From contig NC_135242.1 of assembly GCF_947623445.1 (NCBI RefSeq), positions 8,370,001 through 8,434,000 of the forward strand: a DNA stretch of 64,000 bases, in the 5' to 3' direction. The position numbers and the translations under genes were made by a program. Below are positions 11,601 through 24,700 of the stretch, piece after piece. Numbering within the stretch: the first letter of the stretch is position 1; the number at the start of each line of letters is the position of its first letter. This DNA comes from Clavelina lepadiformis. Lineage: Eukaryota > Chordata > Ascidiacea > Aplousobranchia > Clavelinidae. Below the pieces are notes generated by a model. It was not told the origin of the DNA. It saw only the letters and a program-made list of their open reading frames with translations, and did no database searches.

Positions 11601-14100
11601 TAGCCGCAATTTAATTGCAATTATTACTAAAAAATGTTTTGTGTTAAATCGTACATATAAGCCTATATACTTGTTTTTCCCAGATTGCCAGCTAATGTCA
11701 AAGAATCAAAATGTGAGTCTGTCTTTGATTCCAGAATTACCTTTTTTATAAGCAGATCGAAATCCTTGTTCAACTTCCTGATCATTGCTATGAAACGATA
11801 AAATCAAGATCCCGGAATCTGCTATGAACGATTCCATTGTAATATCTCCACTCCTTCTTGCAATAATTGACAATCCATTGAAAATCTAACGACATTTAAT
11901 AAAAGATAAAATATGGAACAGAGACTCTTGAAAAACTCAAGAGGTATTTCTTAAACCATTTATGTTTTGTTAAAAGGCTCTTAAACCAAATTCTGTATTT
12001 GCTTTTGTTCCATATACAGTGAGACCTCGTTAATCCGGACCACTTCGTTTCGTCAAAAAATGTCGGTTTAGCGGGGTATCCGGATAATCGGAAAGTAAAA
12101 AATCAATCAATCTTGCAAATGCAGCACCGTGTTCAAAACGACGTATGCACCTTACTCCAATTCTAAGTGCCGAGTTTCTGGCTGGACAGCAACTAAAATA
12201 AAATTATATTTATTGTATGATCCGACCCAGTGTCGAACCCCAGAACCACCGTATTAAAGACGAATGCTCTCCAAGTGACGAACATTCGGTCGCAAATCGG
12301 TTTGACAACCGCTCTTGCGTGGCGAAGCATTCCGGTGGGACCAACTGTCTTGAACTTTCTTTGACCTGTTTCCAATCTTTGCGCAATGCGATATCAAAAG
12401 CTGATAGCACGATTGAGTTGCAGCAGTATGTCTTCAATAGATTGCCGCACTCAACCGATGTAATGTACGTATTTTTTTGCGACCGCGGAAGCGTTGTTTG
12501 TTACTGTTGATGAACAATTTATTTTTTCGTTTCTAAAATACTGTACAATACTGTACTTTTGAATCAATAAAGACCGCAACGTTATTATGCGTAGATATTC
12601 GGCTATTGTTTCGTCAACAAACTAACATAGTGTATTAGGACAGTCGTGAATCATTTTCGCTTAACTGTTAATAATCCGGTTTATCGGATTTTATTGCTAT
12701 TGATTTAGCACATTTGTTCCGAAACTTTAGTGTCGGAGTCGGACAGCGGGGTTTCCGGATTAAAGGGGTAAAATGCATAGGAAGAAATCCGTTCCCGGCA
12801 GTTTTGTGTCGGATAGCGGGGATTCCGGTTCATCGGGGTCCGGATTAACGAGGTCCCACTGTATATGAATACGAATATACGAATACCTCGATATGGTCAT
12901 TATCTGGTTCAGTGCTTCCTTCGATGAGATCTAATTGAATTTGTTTTCTTTCACGACCATAAAGGACCCAAAAACACTTCTCATTATTTCCATACGCATT
13001 TGGCCATCCGTCGCTCGTCAGTTCCAATGCGTTGTCGTCAACGACTTCAATATTTCCCCCACATGTTGCTACAAAGAAAACATTTTTTTATCTTTTATTA
13101 AAATTAATAATTAGGTTGACTGAAAGAAAGCGTGTTTTTGTTTATCAGCACAATTTCGCTTTTTCATCGCTCTCTGGAATACCTGTTGCCAGTTTTGCCT
13201 CAAACCCAGCAAATGATATTGCCTCATCCGATGAAAAAGTTACGTGAAGAGAATTTCCTTTTGATAATCGTGAAGTTCCTGGGATGATTTTTCCAGAAAA
13301 TTTTCCAATGATGTCTCCCCCATCAATAACCTATTAATAATTGGCATTTGATAAAATTGTGTATTGTTTCATAATTTTCTTCTAAAACATGCACAATACA
13401 ATTTTACCTGAACACGGTCGCAGCAACCTTCTGTGCGTCCTGCTATGAAAGTGATAAGTATGCGAAGACCATCAGGAGCTTGAATCCTCCATTCGTATGA
13501 AGCATCATTCGAATAAGGAACAAGTGGATAGCCAGGTGTGGAGAACGTGGAACTATTTTCGGCAGATATTTGTAAATCTGAATATAAGTTAGAAGATGAA
13601 TGAATAACTAAAAACAGTGAAAATGCCATGTAATGAAAGAAACGTTGCACCACGATATAACCAAAGTTGCACAATTAAAAAAAATTAAAACTAAGTTTAA
13701 CAATACCAGTAGCAATGGGCTGAATTTCAAAATCTAGTGCTTTTAAAATCCTCAAACTTTTTGACATATGGCTGCTTAAAATATACAGGCCTATTCACAT
13801 CACTAATGCAACACACCGGTATAAAGCTCCTTAATCACCCAAATACCCTGATTCGTTGTTAGGTTGTTGTTTATTCTCAAAAGAATTTGGTTAAATGATG
13901 TAACTTCTTTTAAATATAAATTAACTTGAATAAGTTTAAATAACTTCGAATAATGCAATTATATAGTTTTATATCCGCTATTCATTACCGGCTTTTTATA
14001 TCAGTGTGCAATACTTACCTAACACCACTGATGATGTTGACAATACTCGACTTTGGATCAACTGGATAGCAATTGTTAAGAGAACTGCTACAAAGCCCAT
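8658..14100 (-). CDS. CUB-A: secreted protein of six CUB domains
   Basis: Signal-peptide exon 14100-14019 (MGFVAVLLTIAIQLIQ, then a small-residue cleavage region), then six CUB domains of two exons each: 13577-13408/13330-13183; 13068-12887/11885-11741; 11554-11376/11176-11029; 10917-10727/10441-10300; 10113-9926/9851-9704; 9059-8899/8809-8658. Every domain enters in phase 1, changes exon in phase 0 and leaves in phase 1, except the last, which leaves in phase 2. About 678 residues are visible; the stop is not firmly placed. CUB marks are the first-half C...YP...YP...C-W pattern and the second-half F.SD....GF.A.Y. The types run 1-2-3-4-5-6, as in the last part of CUB-B. The first-half exon of domain 6 has Tyr (ANYGQN) where CUB-B has the first Cys (ANCGDN). 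The fifth domain ends at a GC donor. A Tigger-type MITE sits in the intron of domain 2. Function is unknown; secretion is inferred from the signal peptide. Confidence 0.85.
9699..9851 (-). other. Terminal type-5 CUB exon with GC donor or stop
   Basis: The second half of CUB-A domain 5 ends ASYHDG. The next bases are GCAAGTAA. Read as splicing, GCAAGT is a good GC-type donor leading to domain 6 in phase 1. Read through, the codons give Gly-Lys-stop. Five-CUB and six-CUB forms are therefore both possible. The same arrangement occurs in CUB-B near 19939-19947, and a GC donor without the immediate stop in CUB-C at 34001. Confidence 0.55.
12017..12861. mobile_element. Tigger/pogo-type MITE in a CUB-A intron
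   Basis: 845-bp element with terminal inverted repeats of about 25 bp. The left end begins CAGTGAGACCTCGTTAATCC and the right end is the reverse complement of CAGTGGGACCTCGTTAATCC. It is flanked by the dinucleotide TA at 12015-12016 and 12862-12863. This end sequence and TA target site fit the pogo/Tigger branch of the Tc1/mariner superfamily. No intact transposase is present, so it is non-autonomous. It lies in the intron between the two exons of CUB-A domain 2. Its interior (about 12322-12494) is shared with the hAT element at 19278-19763. Confidence 0.85.
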
Positions 14101-14893
14101 GCTTTACACAGACATATACTGTAAACTTATTTGGCTTTTAAAGCTCTCAGCCCGAGTAATCCACTAACATAAGATGTTTTACCTGATTATATTAACTACA
14201 AGACCTTTTACAAGATATGTTAAATTAGCACGTAGCATAAATATTCGCATTTTCGCCCTTTTATTCTTACTAAGATGCAATATTTTAATAGCAACAAACG
14301 CTAGTTTTACAATTTCAATTTATTTACATACCAAAACAAAGATGACAACATGCGGGCTAAAACTATACGACCTCCGAATGGCATACGAGCACGTTGAGTG
14401 AATCAGCATTTGCTGTTTATCGTATAATTCGTTAGACCATGAAGCGCGTGGTTTTGAGCGTTATCGTTCACATAAACATATATCATATTTGTAAGAAAGC
14501 CTTCAGGCGAGCGCACGTCAAGCTTTGTTGAATCTACTTCTGACTAATATACCTGGATTTGTTTTTCATTTGATTAAAGCGCTTGAGCCGATTCTTTAAG
14601 TACGGCTTAGTATAGCCTCTTGTTTATGATAAACTTTTTAAGCAATCGCTGGGTTAACTTACCTACTTTTTAACGGTCGAGGCCACACAACTTTAAACAC
14701 GACTTCGATGCAGTTAAATAACAATTTTTTTTTAATATTATGTTGGACATTATCGTATTCAACACAGCATTTTTAGGTGGTCTAGATTGATTCAGAACCA
14801 AAATAATATACTAAACTGTATCAAGCAGGTACTTTGCTTGTTGAAAATAGTCGTCATGGTGCCACAAAATTACTTAATGGAAAAAGGTTTGGT
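14101..14893. other. Upstream region of CUB-A
   Basis: Upstream of the CUB-A signal-peptide exon (minus strand). It should hold the promoter and 5' UTR. I see no clear TATA box, exon or repeat up to the foldback element. Confidence 0.3.
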
Positions 14894-16056
14894 GACACTT
14901 AATCACGCGACACTTAATCACGCGACGCTTAATCACCGACACATAATCACTAGGACATTTAATCACGCGACACATAATCACTAGGACATTTAATCACGCG
15001 ACACCTAATCACTAGGACATTTAATCACGCGACATTTAATCACACATTTACAGTATCGGCTACCGTACACACTAGGTAACAATATCATGCATGGGAAATG
15101 TAAGCAACTGCACGAAGATAAACTAAAATCTGGCTTGACAGATAACGGTCAACTGTGTCAACACGATGACTGTCATCGTGTTGGTGATATTTCTGGCTAA
15201 ATAACAAAGAGTTTCTAGCTGGTGGAAGTCAACTTTAAATCAATGTTTTCTGAATTTGACGGTTTAATTTAAATTATCATTAGTATTGTCGCGATACCCA
15301 TCTATGCGTATATGTGGTGTACTTCGCTTTTGCAAAACTTTGTTTTAAGAAAGGTAATAGGTAAAAAGTTTTTTCTTCACGTCACAACCGTTTTGATGGT
15401 ACTTTGATACTCGAGCTTCGGTGACAATAGAATAATGTTACATATTACATAGATTATACGTAGTAATGCAAAATGACATGTTATTTCCTGATTGGCTAAT
15501 GTGTTTCTATAAAAACTAAGGTTTGGAAAAATATCCTCTTCTTGTCTCTACACATAATATCAGTTTTACCTTCTGGACTGTTCATTACTGAATTGGAGTT
15601 ATAGTTTTGTTTAAATGTGAAAAGATGATAAAAATGTTTCTAATGTGATAAAACTTATTTCGGACAATATAACAATTAAGTACCTGTACCGAATAAGGCC
15701 CACCTAACACTTAGAGTCTTAGACTGTATGAAGCTGGTGTTGATTTAAAGAAACATTATAGAGAAAGCCGGCGCAACGGAGTCAAAGACAATTGTCGGGG
15801 AGTTCTAAAAGAAAGACTAATAGTAATAGCCTTTGGCTTTAGGCCAACCTTAAAAGCAATCCACATCGTCATCCCCACAGAGAGATGCACATGAGCTTGA
15901 ATTACTGAATTTTCCTCACGATTTTCCGACATCCAAGTGATTATGTGTCGCGTGATTAAATGTCCTAGTGATTATGTGTCGCGTGATTAAATGTCCTAGT
16001 GATTATGTGTCGGTGATTAAGCGTCGCGTGATTAAGTGTCGCGTGATTAAGTGTCG
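14894..16056. mobile_element. Foldback-like element with arrays of a 15-bp unit in its arms
   Basis: The left arm (about 14894-15045) is built from imperfect copies of a 15-bp unit of the type GACACTTAATCACGC, with variants CGACACATAATCACTAG and GGACATTTAATCACGCG. The right arm (about 15936-16056) is its inverted counterpart, with GTGATTATGTGTCGCG and GTGATTAAATGTCCTA in the mirrored order. The unit order near the outer ends matches between arms, so these are long terminal inverted repeats. The interior has no transposase ORF. It contains an LTR-like segment (15436-15879) found again at 40230-40609. I could not define a clean target duplication. Confidence 0.75.
15436..15879 (+). repeat. LTR-like dispersed repeat, copy 1
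   Basis: Starts TGTTACAT, ends ATCCCCACA and is similar over its length to 40230-40609. Shared stretches include the ATTGGCT box, a TATA-like TATAAAA and AACGGAGTCAAAGA. Further shared stretches are TTTAGGCCAACCT and CATCCCCACA. The TG...CA ends with a CCAAT-like and a TATA-like box resemble a solo LTR. There is no matching 5-bp duplication, and similarity runs about 25 bp upstream of the TG, so the LTR reading is uncertain. Confidence 0.5.
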
Positions 16057-18263
16057 GTACACCATGGAAAAATAACTCTTGCCCATTTCATCCCTGGCAG
16101 TGTTTCCCAACCGAGGCGCCGCAAGATTTCAGACAAAACAAGGGATTTCCAGCGTAATCTTTTCATCACAAACAATTTTGTTTTGTTTAAAAAAGCCCCG
16201 AAGTAAATTTTTTGACATTATCAGTTACCAGCTTGTTCGTAAATGCCGCAAAAATAATTATAATTGGTAACCGATTTATGAAGCGTCGCGGATAATTTCT
16301 TATTGATAAAGAGTCAAATAATTGAAAATCTTGCAATTTTTCTAAGTCTATTTCGGTGAAACTTCACTTGTTAGAGAGTGTATGCATAACAATAACCGCT
16401 CCTTCAGCATACTCATTTCAAATCTTGCACGCAAAAGCGCTAAGCGCTTATAGCGGAGACCGGGACTGAAGTGACAGGAACACGTGTCCGTTGTTGCTTC
16501 ATAATTGGATAAAGTTTTCTCTTAAAAACATTTGTTTTTGTATAAGAAAGTTTGTGTGCCAGCGTGTCATTAATATGTCTTTTTGTAAAAAAAAAACGGT
16601 TTGAGACTTGTATTAGTTGAAGTAAAAATGATCTTTGAAAATTTCTATTTTGTGGCTGAAATGTGATTTTTAAGGGATAAGTTTATTTTTTAAAAGAATA
16701 TAGATTTCTTGTTCTATAAAAGTTTATTGCTGTTCGTAGATTCGCAATGTAATACTAGCTTTATAAGATTAAAGAAAGCTGAAGTCGATAGAAATATTTT
16801 TTGTTCAGCAATTAAGTCAGTTGCTTGAACATTTCGGTCTGGGGCTATGATAGCATCATACACGTATTAAATGAAACCGAGTTTTTTCTTATCGTTTCAG
16901 GTAAAGGCCTATAGTTTCTGGAAATAGACTGGGTGTTGACTATTGCATTGAACTCAATGCCTAATTCTTCATTACAGTTTTAAACTAACGACAGCACAAG
17001 AAAACAACTTAAAATGATTGACATGAGCAGGGTAGCGCTGTCAATTAACATAATTGATTACGTAAATCAATCCAAAAACTTTGGAAGTATTGTTTGTTAC
17101 AGATGCTGAAAACAAATCTTCAGTCCATATAGGCCTATGCTCCACATACTGGTATACTGTTAGACCGATGCTGTCCTAAAAGATTCTTACAAGAAGAGGT
17201 TATACGGATTGCTGGCTTATATACATTAATTTTTTTTATTTGAAGGCCCAATGAATTATTGGCTTTGCTTGTAATTTTTAACAATTGTTATTCATATGTG
17301 AGATTTGATGTGTTCTTAGTCCAGCCTATATTTAATTGAGAAAGGTGTCAGCGTGTTGCTAGAACAAGCACAAATTTAAAAAAGGGGATGATTAAAAAAC
17401 CACGTATATTAAAAGTGGTCAATTGCATAAGGCTAACTATTAGTATAGCCTACTAACCTTACCAGAAGTGAAACATGCAAGTTATTACGTTCATGTCGTA
17501 ACTCTCGCTTTCAAATCAGCGACAATTTCAAGTTACAAAATCTTATATTTCAAGAATTAGAGTTTCGGTTCAGACTACTTGCGTCTTGCGCGGATATCAT
17601 ATCATATCTTGATTCTAAGAATTCTTAGAACGTCTGAGAAGTCATTTCGGATTGTCTTTTTTCAATGTCTTTGTTTGCAATAATCGATTTGCTTCCATAT
17701 CCAATGGCATCATCGCAAACAGCACTTTTCCATTTTCAAGTTTTTTGACGCAAAATATCGACTAACTTGCATTAAGCCTACACCATAGTTACCATAGCCC
17801 CAGTCGTGGTGTTGTTTTAACATGTGGGCGATCAATAAATGTTAATGTGCTATATAGATTCTTTAAATATGGAAAGGAAAATTGACCATTTTGTTAAATG
17901 GTAAAGTTGTTCGATTTGAAATACCCGAACTTTATAGCTGATTAATGTTCTGCCTTTGAAATATTCGGATATCAATGTTACCTTCCAACCTGTACACAGT
18001 TCTATGCGTCACTATACGTCATCCTCGTAAAATTTGTTCCAATAACAAGAGATTTTTGCACTTGACATTTGTTGTAAAATGTTTGCTATATTCCATTCTT
18101 TTGCTACAATACACTAGTCTGGCGCACGTAAATAGTTATTTAAGAAATTTAATAGTTTTAAATCTTTTTTTACCAAGTTCATTATAATCAACGAAAATCC
18201 CAAAACAACTCGATGACGAACGAAAATCCTGAAATGAAATGTAACTTTCTGCATGATGCCAAT
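16057..18263. other. Spacer between CUB-B and CUB-A
   Basis: About 2.2 kb with no supportable gene. Short ORFs on both strands lack domains and splice context. It should hold the CUB-B 3' UTR on the minus strand. Apart from AT-rich stretches I see nothing distinctive. Confidence 0.35.
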
Positions 18264-18336
18264 TTATCCGTTCCTGTATAAAAAAGGTAAGGCAAAATTA
18301 TAAATTTAAAATTAAAGTCGTTTAGTAAACCACAAT

Positions 18337-18492
18337 CAGGGACCTCATGTCAGGAGGGACGGGGGGCTATGTCCCCTCCAAATTTTGAACAATTATCATA
18401 GTTTATCGCAATTGGAACTGTATTCTGTAACTTCCAATGCATATCACACCAAGTTTGTCTCCTCCAAAGTTTAATAGCAAACTAGGTCCCTG
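18337..18492. mobile_element. 156-bp hAT-like mini-MITE
   Basis: Ends are CAGGGACCT and its reverse complement AGGTCCCTG. Flanking 8-bp sequences ACCACAAT (18329-18336) and AGCACAAT (18493-18500) match at seven of eight positions, as expected for an old hAT target duplication. There is no coding capacity. It lies just 3' of the last clear CUB-B exon. Confidence 0.65.
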
Positions 18493-18701
18493 AGCACAAT
18501 GGATTGAAATACGTTATGTATAGACTGTTAACCAAACTAGAGACAAAAACGTGATTGGTACTCAAATATTGCATTTTATTCAATAGATATCGTTAAAGTT
18601 TTATATTTTTTTCGTAAATTAAGAAGCAAGTTTTATTTTTAAAACTACATGGATTGATAACAAGATTACAAGTAAGCAGAAGTTGTAAGTAGCAAAGTTA
18701 C

Positions 18702-21700
18702 CTTTCTATGCGATAACGTGCCGTGAACGCTATTCCAAAAAAATTGTTGTTGCTGTAAAAATGAATCTTAAAAAAAGTCTTGGTCGACCTAAACACCTCA
18801 CTGTGAATACGCCTCGATTTTGTTGTTAATAAAGTGTTCCCGTCGAATATCTGTAGAATTCATATGAAGACGTAATAAAAAATTTAAATTTAATTTAAAT
18901 ACTTCATTTTTTAAAATCTGTTGTGCACTTACTTTAACGTAATCGTCCGATATGATATAACCTCCCGAAAGCTCAAAACGAACTTGATTTTTTCCTTTGG
19001 CATATAATATCCAGAAGCAATTCAGGTTATTCTGATAGAAAATTGTTGTCAAGTATAACATGACAATCCTTGGTGGTGTTAGCATTTTTTCTTCATCTGT
19101 CACCTCCACGTTGTCACCACAGTTGGCTGTAAATCAATGCATCCTTGCATAAAAGAACCGCCATAACTGCTCAAAAAGCATACATTACATCGGCCTTTTG
19201 AAGAGCGTATATTAAAGTTTTTGGTACAAACAAGAGAATTACCAGTCTTGATGTCAAAATATTGTATACGTATAAGGCAGGGGTGACGAACCTATTCGAT
19301 GACGCGGGCCACTTTGTCAGTTACGGCTGAGCAAGCGGGCCGCACAATTTTTTTAACATTTTGCATAATAATTAGCATTCAAGCACAACCGCTTCATTTG
19401 GCAGATTTTTAGCTGCTCCCGCGGCCGCAAAAAATACATCGATTGAGTGCGGCAATCTATTGAAGACATACTGCTGCGACTCAATTGTGCTATCAGCTTT
19501 TGATATCGCATTGCGCAAAGATTAGAAACAGGTGAAAGAAAGTTCAAGACTGCTGGTCTCACCGGACGCTTCGTTCAAGACTGCTGGTCTCCCGGACGCA
19601 AAATTTAACCCTAAATTTAATTTTCCGGACGGTATGGCAACCCTATTTCCTATAAGTCCTATATGCCTTGCATGTATGGGCGTTTGTCAAATCGTTTGGT
19701 GGGCCGCACAAAATTGTTTGGCGGGCCGCATGCGGCCCGCGGGCCGCAGGTTCGTCACCTCTGGTATAAGGCATAGACTGTAAAACGTATAATAAATATT
19801 AAGATTACCAAAATATTGTTTATACAAAAAAATGTTTTTTGAAATTTTATGCCAAATTCATGCCCCATATATAAAGCTTTTGAGTAATTAGATCAACCAA
19901 TTATCAAAACGATTTTTGTTGTGCACTGGTCCTAATATTTACTTGCCGTCGTGATAAGAAGCTCTGAAACTAGAAGTACTTCCAAAACGAGATTTTTTAA
20001 AAAAGATTTCTACACTGTTTGAGCTGGATATTCTTGATGTTACGGGAATAATTTGTCCTGAAAATCGTAAAAGCCGGCGACGGCCTTCATATACCTGTCA
20101 TAAAAAGAGGGCCTTATAATGCCTGCACACAACTGAGGATTCGACGTCCGTTAAGGAAACAAAAGTCAGGATTTAGGCAAACGTAAAGATATACCAGAAT
20201 GCTAAGCTCTTTGCGTTGTTGTCGTAAAAAAGATAGATCAGTTGCCATAATGTCTTGTAAGCATATGCATTATAGCTGCAGTAAGCAGTTCTGCTATTTA
20301 CACCTCATCACCGTTCCAAACGCATGCACTGAAAACATCAAATTACCAGGACTGAATCGTTTTCTTCGATAGATCCTTCAATTAGTGTATAAACAATCCT
20401 TCGACCAGGAGTTGACGTCAACTTCCAAAAACAAGTAACGGCATTTGGATAAAACCTGGGATACAGAGGAGATGAAAGATAACCAGTCGTTGAATTAACA
20501 GTAATATCCATTGAAGATTGGCAGACGTGTTCTTCTGCTGGGGACAAAATCAGAATTTCAATATATGCAGTATGTTCAATTCGACGTGGTGAATGATATT
20601 TTCGATATTCCTGGCCTTGTTCAACTCTTATAGTTTTGCTTAATTATAAATGCAGGCAATACTTTCAATTTACATTTTCAACTATGGTACGCAGAGCTCA
20701 ATAGTAACTTACCAGCATAATAAGAAGCTTTGAAACCCCCACTACTTCCAGACTGGCCCGTTTTAAATATTACCCGAAGATTGCTGTTAGTAGACGTTCG
20801 TGTGGTTTTAGCAACAATTCGTTCCGATATTTTTAAAATTTCATTTTCTCCATCCAATACCTGCAATAATTACGTGACCTATTGCAGAAAAGCAAAAAAG
20901 CAACCTAGATTCACTAACGAAAAATAAAACAAAACCTATTGGCTGTATGATTTACTTGGATATAATCATTTTCTTGAATGGTGCCTTCCATGAAGCTTAT
21001 TACAACCCTTTGACCGGAACTAGCCATTAAGTTCCACACACAAGTAACATCCTTAGGATAAAACATTGGATACAGAGGTGAGGCAAAGTAACCAGTCGTC
21101 GAATTAACAGCGATGTTTACAGGAGATTGACAGATTTGAATTTCTGTTGGATAAATGTTATTTTAGGCAAAATAAAGTTTTTGTCATTTTATTAAAGATA
21201 AGTTCAACCAACCATTTATTATTGACTGTTATTATTACCATTGACTATGTCTACTATTAACTCTCTTGAGTCATGTCGTAAAATACAAGATGATATAAAT
21301 CTCTTCATTGGTTTTGAAAACGTTTTATCAAAATTAACTTACCATCGTGGAAGGTAGCGAGGAAACCATTACTGCGTCCAGACTGATCAGTTTTGAAAAG
21401 AATTTGAAGCTTGTTGTTAGTAGATCTTCTTATAGTTCCAGACATAATTGGTCGAGACATGTTTAAAACATTTTTTGCTTCATCTAATACCTGCAATACC
21501 GGGAGCCGTTTGAAGATGTTTTAGAAAAGACATAATAACACAGCTAATAATTTCCCTTGCACTCCGTAAATATCAGAATTACTCAGGATACAACACTTTT
21601 TATGCTCTCTTGTGTACATTGTCCATTAATCTAGTTCCCGCTGTCTCCGTTGAATATAATAATAACAATGAAAACCAAAATGGCAACCCTCAAAATAGAA

Positions 21701-24700
21701 AACAACACACCTGTACATAATCGTTTTCTTGAAGTTTTACTCTTATGAAAGCAATCACCACCCTTCGACCTGTAGCTGCTTTCAAGTTCCACACACAAGT
21801 AATATCGTTCGGATAAAACATGGGATATAGAGGAGATGTAAGATTGCTCGTTGTGGAATTAACAGCGATATTCACCGGGGACTGACATACCTGGAGCTCT
21901 GTAATTGTATGTACAAAACTTTCACTAAAAGACAATTAGTGACAAAAAGTATATCGACTACTCTTTCAAATGTTTATGTTGTTCTTGTGTACGATTTAGC
22001 ATTTAAGACTAGGAAACTAAAATACTCTGAAGTCGGGACACACTGCATGATAAGGAAAGAAAATATATGCAGGAGTTTAATACAGAAGGACAAGTGAGCG
22101 GAAAAAGGCGCAGAGGCAGGCCAAGAGCTCGATGGATTGACAATATCAAAGGCTGTGCAACAAACAACTTTATACGGCGAACTGATTACAATGGAACAAC
22201 ACTTACATATGAAAACGGCACTCAATGATGATAATGTTCTGTATTTATACCCACTACAGTTTTATGTTGTACAAAACCTGACTGAACAGAAGCCAGAAAA
22301 CCTCGACCAACAATAGACGAGTCGCTGCTAAATGTGAGGGTTACAAGATTGCCCGTGGATTCCCAGGATAATGTTTGATCTTCTGAGAGAGTTAAAACTT
22401 CTTTACCATCCTCCATGACCTTCACGAATATATGATAAGCACGTAACATATGACACACTTGCTGATGAAGTCAAAACTAAGTTTAAGTTTGGCAATTTCT
22501 CAACGGTAAATATATCAAAATTTATCTGCATATTTTATGAACAAACGGTAAGGTTACAAATACGAATGTTATGATAAAAAAATAAAAACTTTAATACAAA
22601 ATTTCATATTAATAGCAGTGCATTCTTACCTTAATTACATCACAACAAGCTTGAACTTTTAGTACTAAAAAACGTAATTTAATGATGCTCTGGCTGTTTG
22701 CTTGCAGAATCCATTGACAAGACATGTTGTTGTGATAAATATATGGATAGAGAGGAGAAGAAATGTTCTTTGGTGTCTCGTCAACAAATTCAGTGTAAAC
22801 ACAGTTTGACGATGGGTCAACTAAAGAGAAGTTTAAAATCTCTTTATCAAAAGAAGATTGCAACCAAAATGAACATTAGCGTATAAAAGCGGTACGTTTG
22901 CTATATATATACTTTCTCTAAACACGGCACGAAAGCCTGGACCAGAACCACGGGAATCACTGTTGAAAAGCAAACGAAGGTTATTGTCGATGGAAGTAAA
23001 AACAAGACCAGAAGGAATTTTTCCAGAAAGTTGTTTATGCTCACCGGAGCCATCAATTATCTGAATTTAAATTATGCAGTTATGTTTTGCTTGTTCAGCA
23101 CTACATATAGCAATAACAGTCGGACTTTTCCGCTACGTGCATAATGTGCAATATATTATTTACCTCACATTGCAGTAGTGTAGTAGGAGTAAAAACTTGT
23201 TCATTTTGCATTTTATTTTCTTGCCATTTACGTAGAAATATATAGATAACAGATAACTGTATTTACCTGAATAAAATCACAACAGTCTTCTGTGTCGGTT
23301 TCCATAAACGTCAATTCGATCAGTTTATCAGCAGCTGCATTCATATTCCACTCGCATGATAAATCATCGGGATATAGACTGGGATAAAAAGGCGTTGAAA
23401 GTATAGTGGGGGTATCTGAAGCAGTTGCATTAAACCCGCATTTTGCTGAAAAACAGTTTGTCGATTACTTTAAAGACGAATTTTTATACTGGAATTGCTC
23501 TTTTGAAGCGGTGGTGATGCGACGGATAGAATGAGTTATATTGTTTGTATATTTTTGGCTAAAGAACAGTAGGCCTAATGATTTTTGCATACAATAACTT
23601 AAACATTTTTTTGAGCTATATCTGTGATCTTCTCCAATAAACAGATCATAAAACCGTCTCGTACATCACCTTCTTTATATGTTGCTCGAAATCCTCGACC
23701 GACCTCTTTATCATCGCTAAGAAATGATAATATCAAGATTCCCGTTTCTGCTAAGAACGATTCCGTAGTAATATCTCCACTTAGTCTTGCAATACTTGAC
23801 AAACCATCGAAAATCTGATTTCGTTTAATATTTAATACGTTCAAGTATTGAAAATAGCTTATTTAAGAAGAGGAAAGCTTTCAAGGGTTTTGAATTATCT
23901 TATTACTCTCAAATAAAAATTACTTTGGCCACTTGGTCAGTATACCTCGATATAGTCGTTGACTGCTGTAGTACTTTCTTCTATGAGATCTAATTGAATT
24001 TGTTTTCTTTCACGACCGTAAAATATCCAAAAACACTTTTGGTTATTTGCATAAGCATTTGGCCATCCGTCGCTCGTCAGTTGCAAGGAATGTTTATTAC
24101 TAACTTGTATATTTCTCCCACATGTTGCTAGAAACCAAATATTTTTTCATAATTTTTCTCAACAAACGATTTAAGTTGTGAAAAAGTCTCATCACAAAAA
24201 AGTTTTCTTAACTTATACATTTATATTTGATCCTGTTATAGATCTATACCTGTTTGAAGTTTTGCTTCAAACCCAGAAAATGAAATTGTGTCATCCGAGA
24301 AAAAAGTTACGCGAAGAGAATTTCCTTGTGATAATCGCGAAGTTCCTGGGATGATTATTCCGGAAAATTCTCCAATAGTTTTACTTTCATCATTAACCTG
24401 CAGTTGAATAGACAAGTTTTTCTTGAGTTTCTGTAAAACTTTTTTGCCTGTTCTTCGAATACGGTTAACTTCGTAATTACATGACGAAAGCAAAGTAAAA
24501 TTCTCCACCCGAACTCGGTCGCAGCAACCTTCTGTGCGTCCTGCTATGAAAGTGATAAGTATGCGAAGATCATCAGGAGCTTGAATCCTCCATTCGTATG
24601 AAGCATCATTCGAATAAGGAACAAGTGGATAGCCAGGTGAGGAAATATTTGTTATCGTGTCAGGATATATTCGCAAAACTGAAAATAAAATATCAACAAT

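Noticed and set aside
14894-15045. Regular short repeats that could suggest a CRISPR array
   Set aside because: Units are about 15 bp with no spacers, mirrored at the other end of the same element, and the window is eukaryotic.
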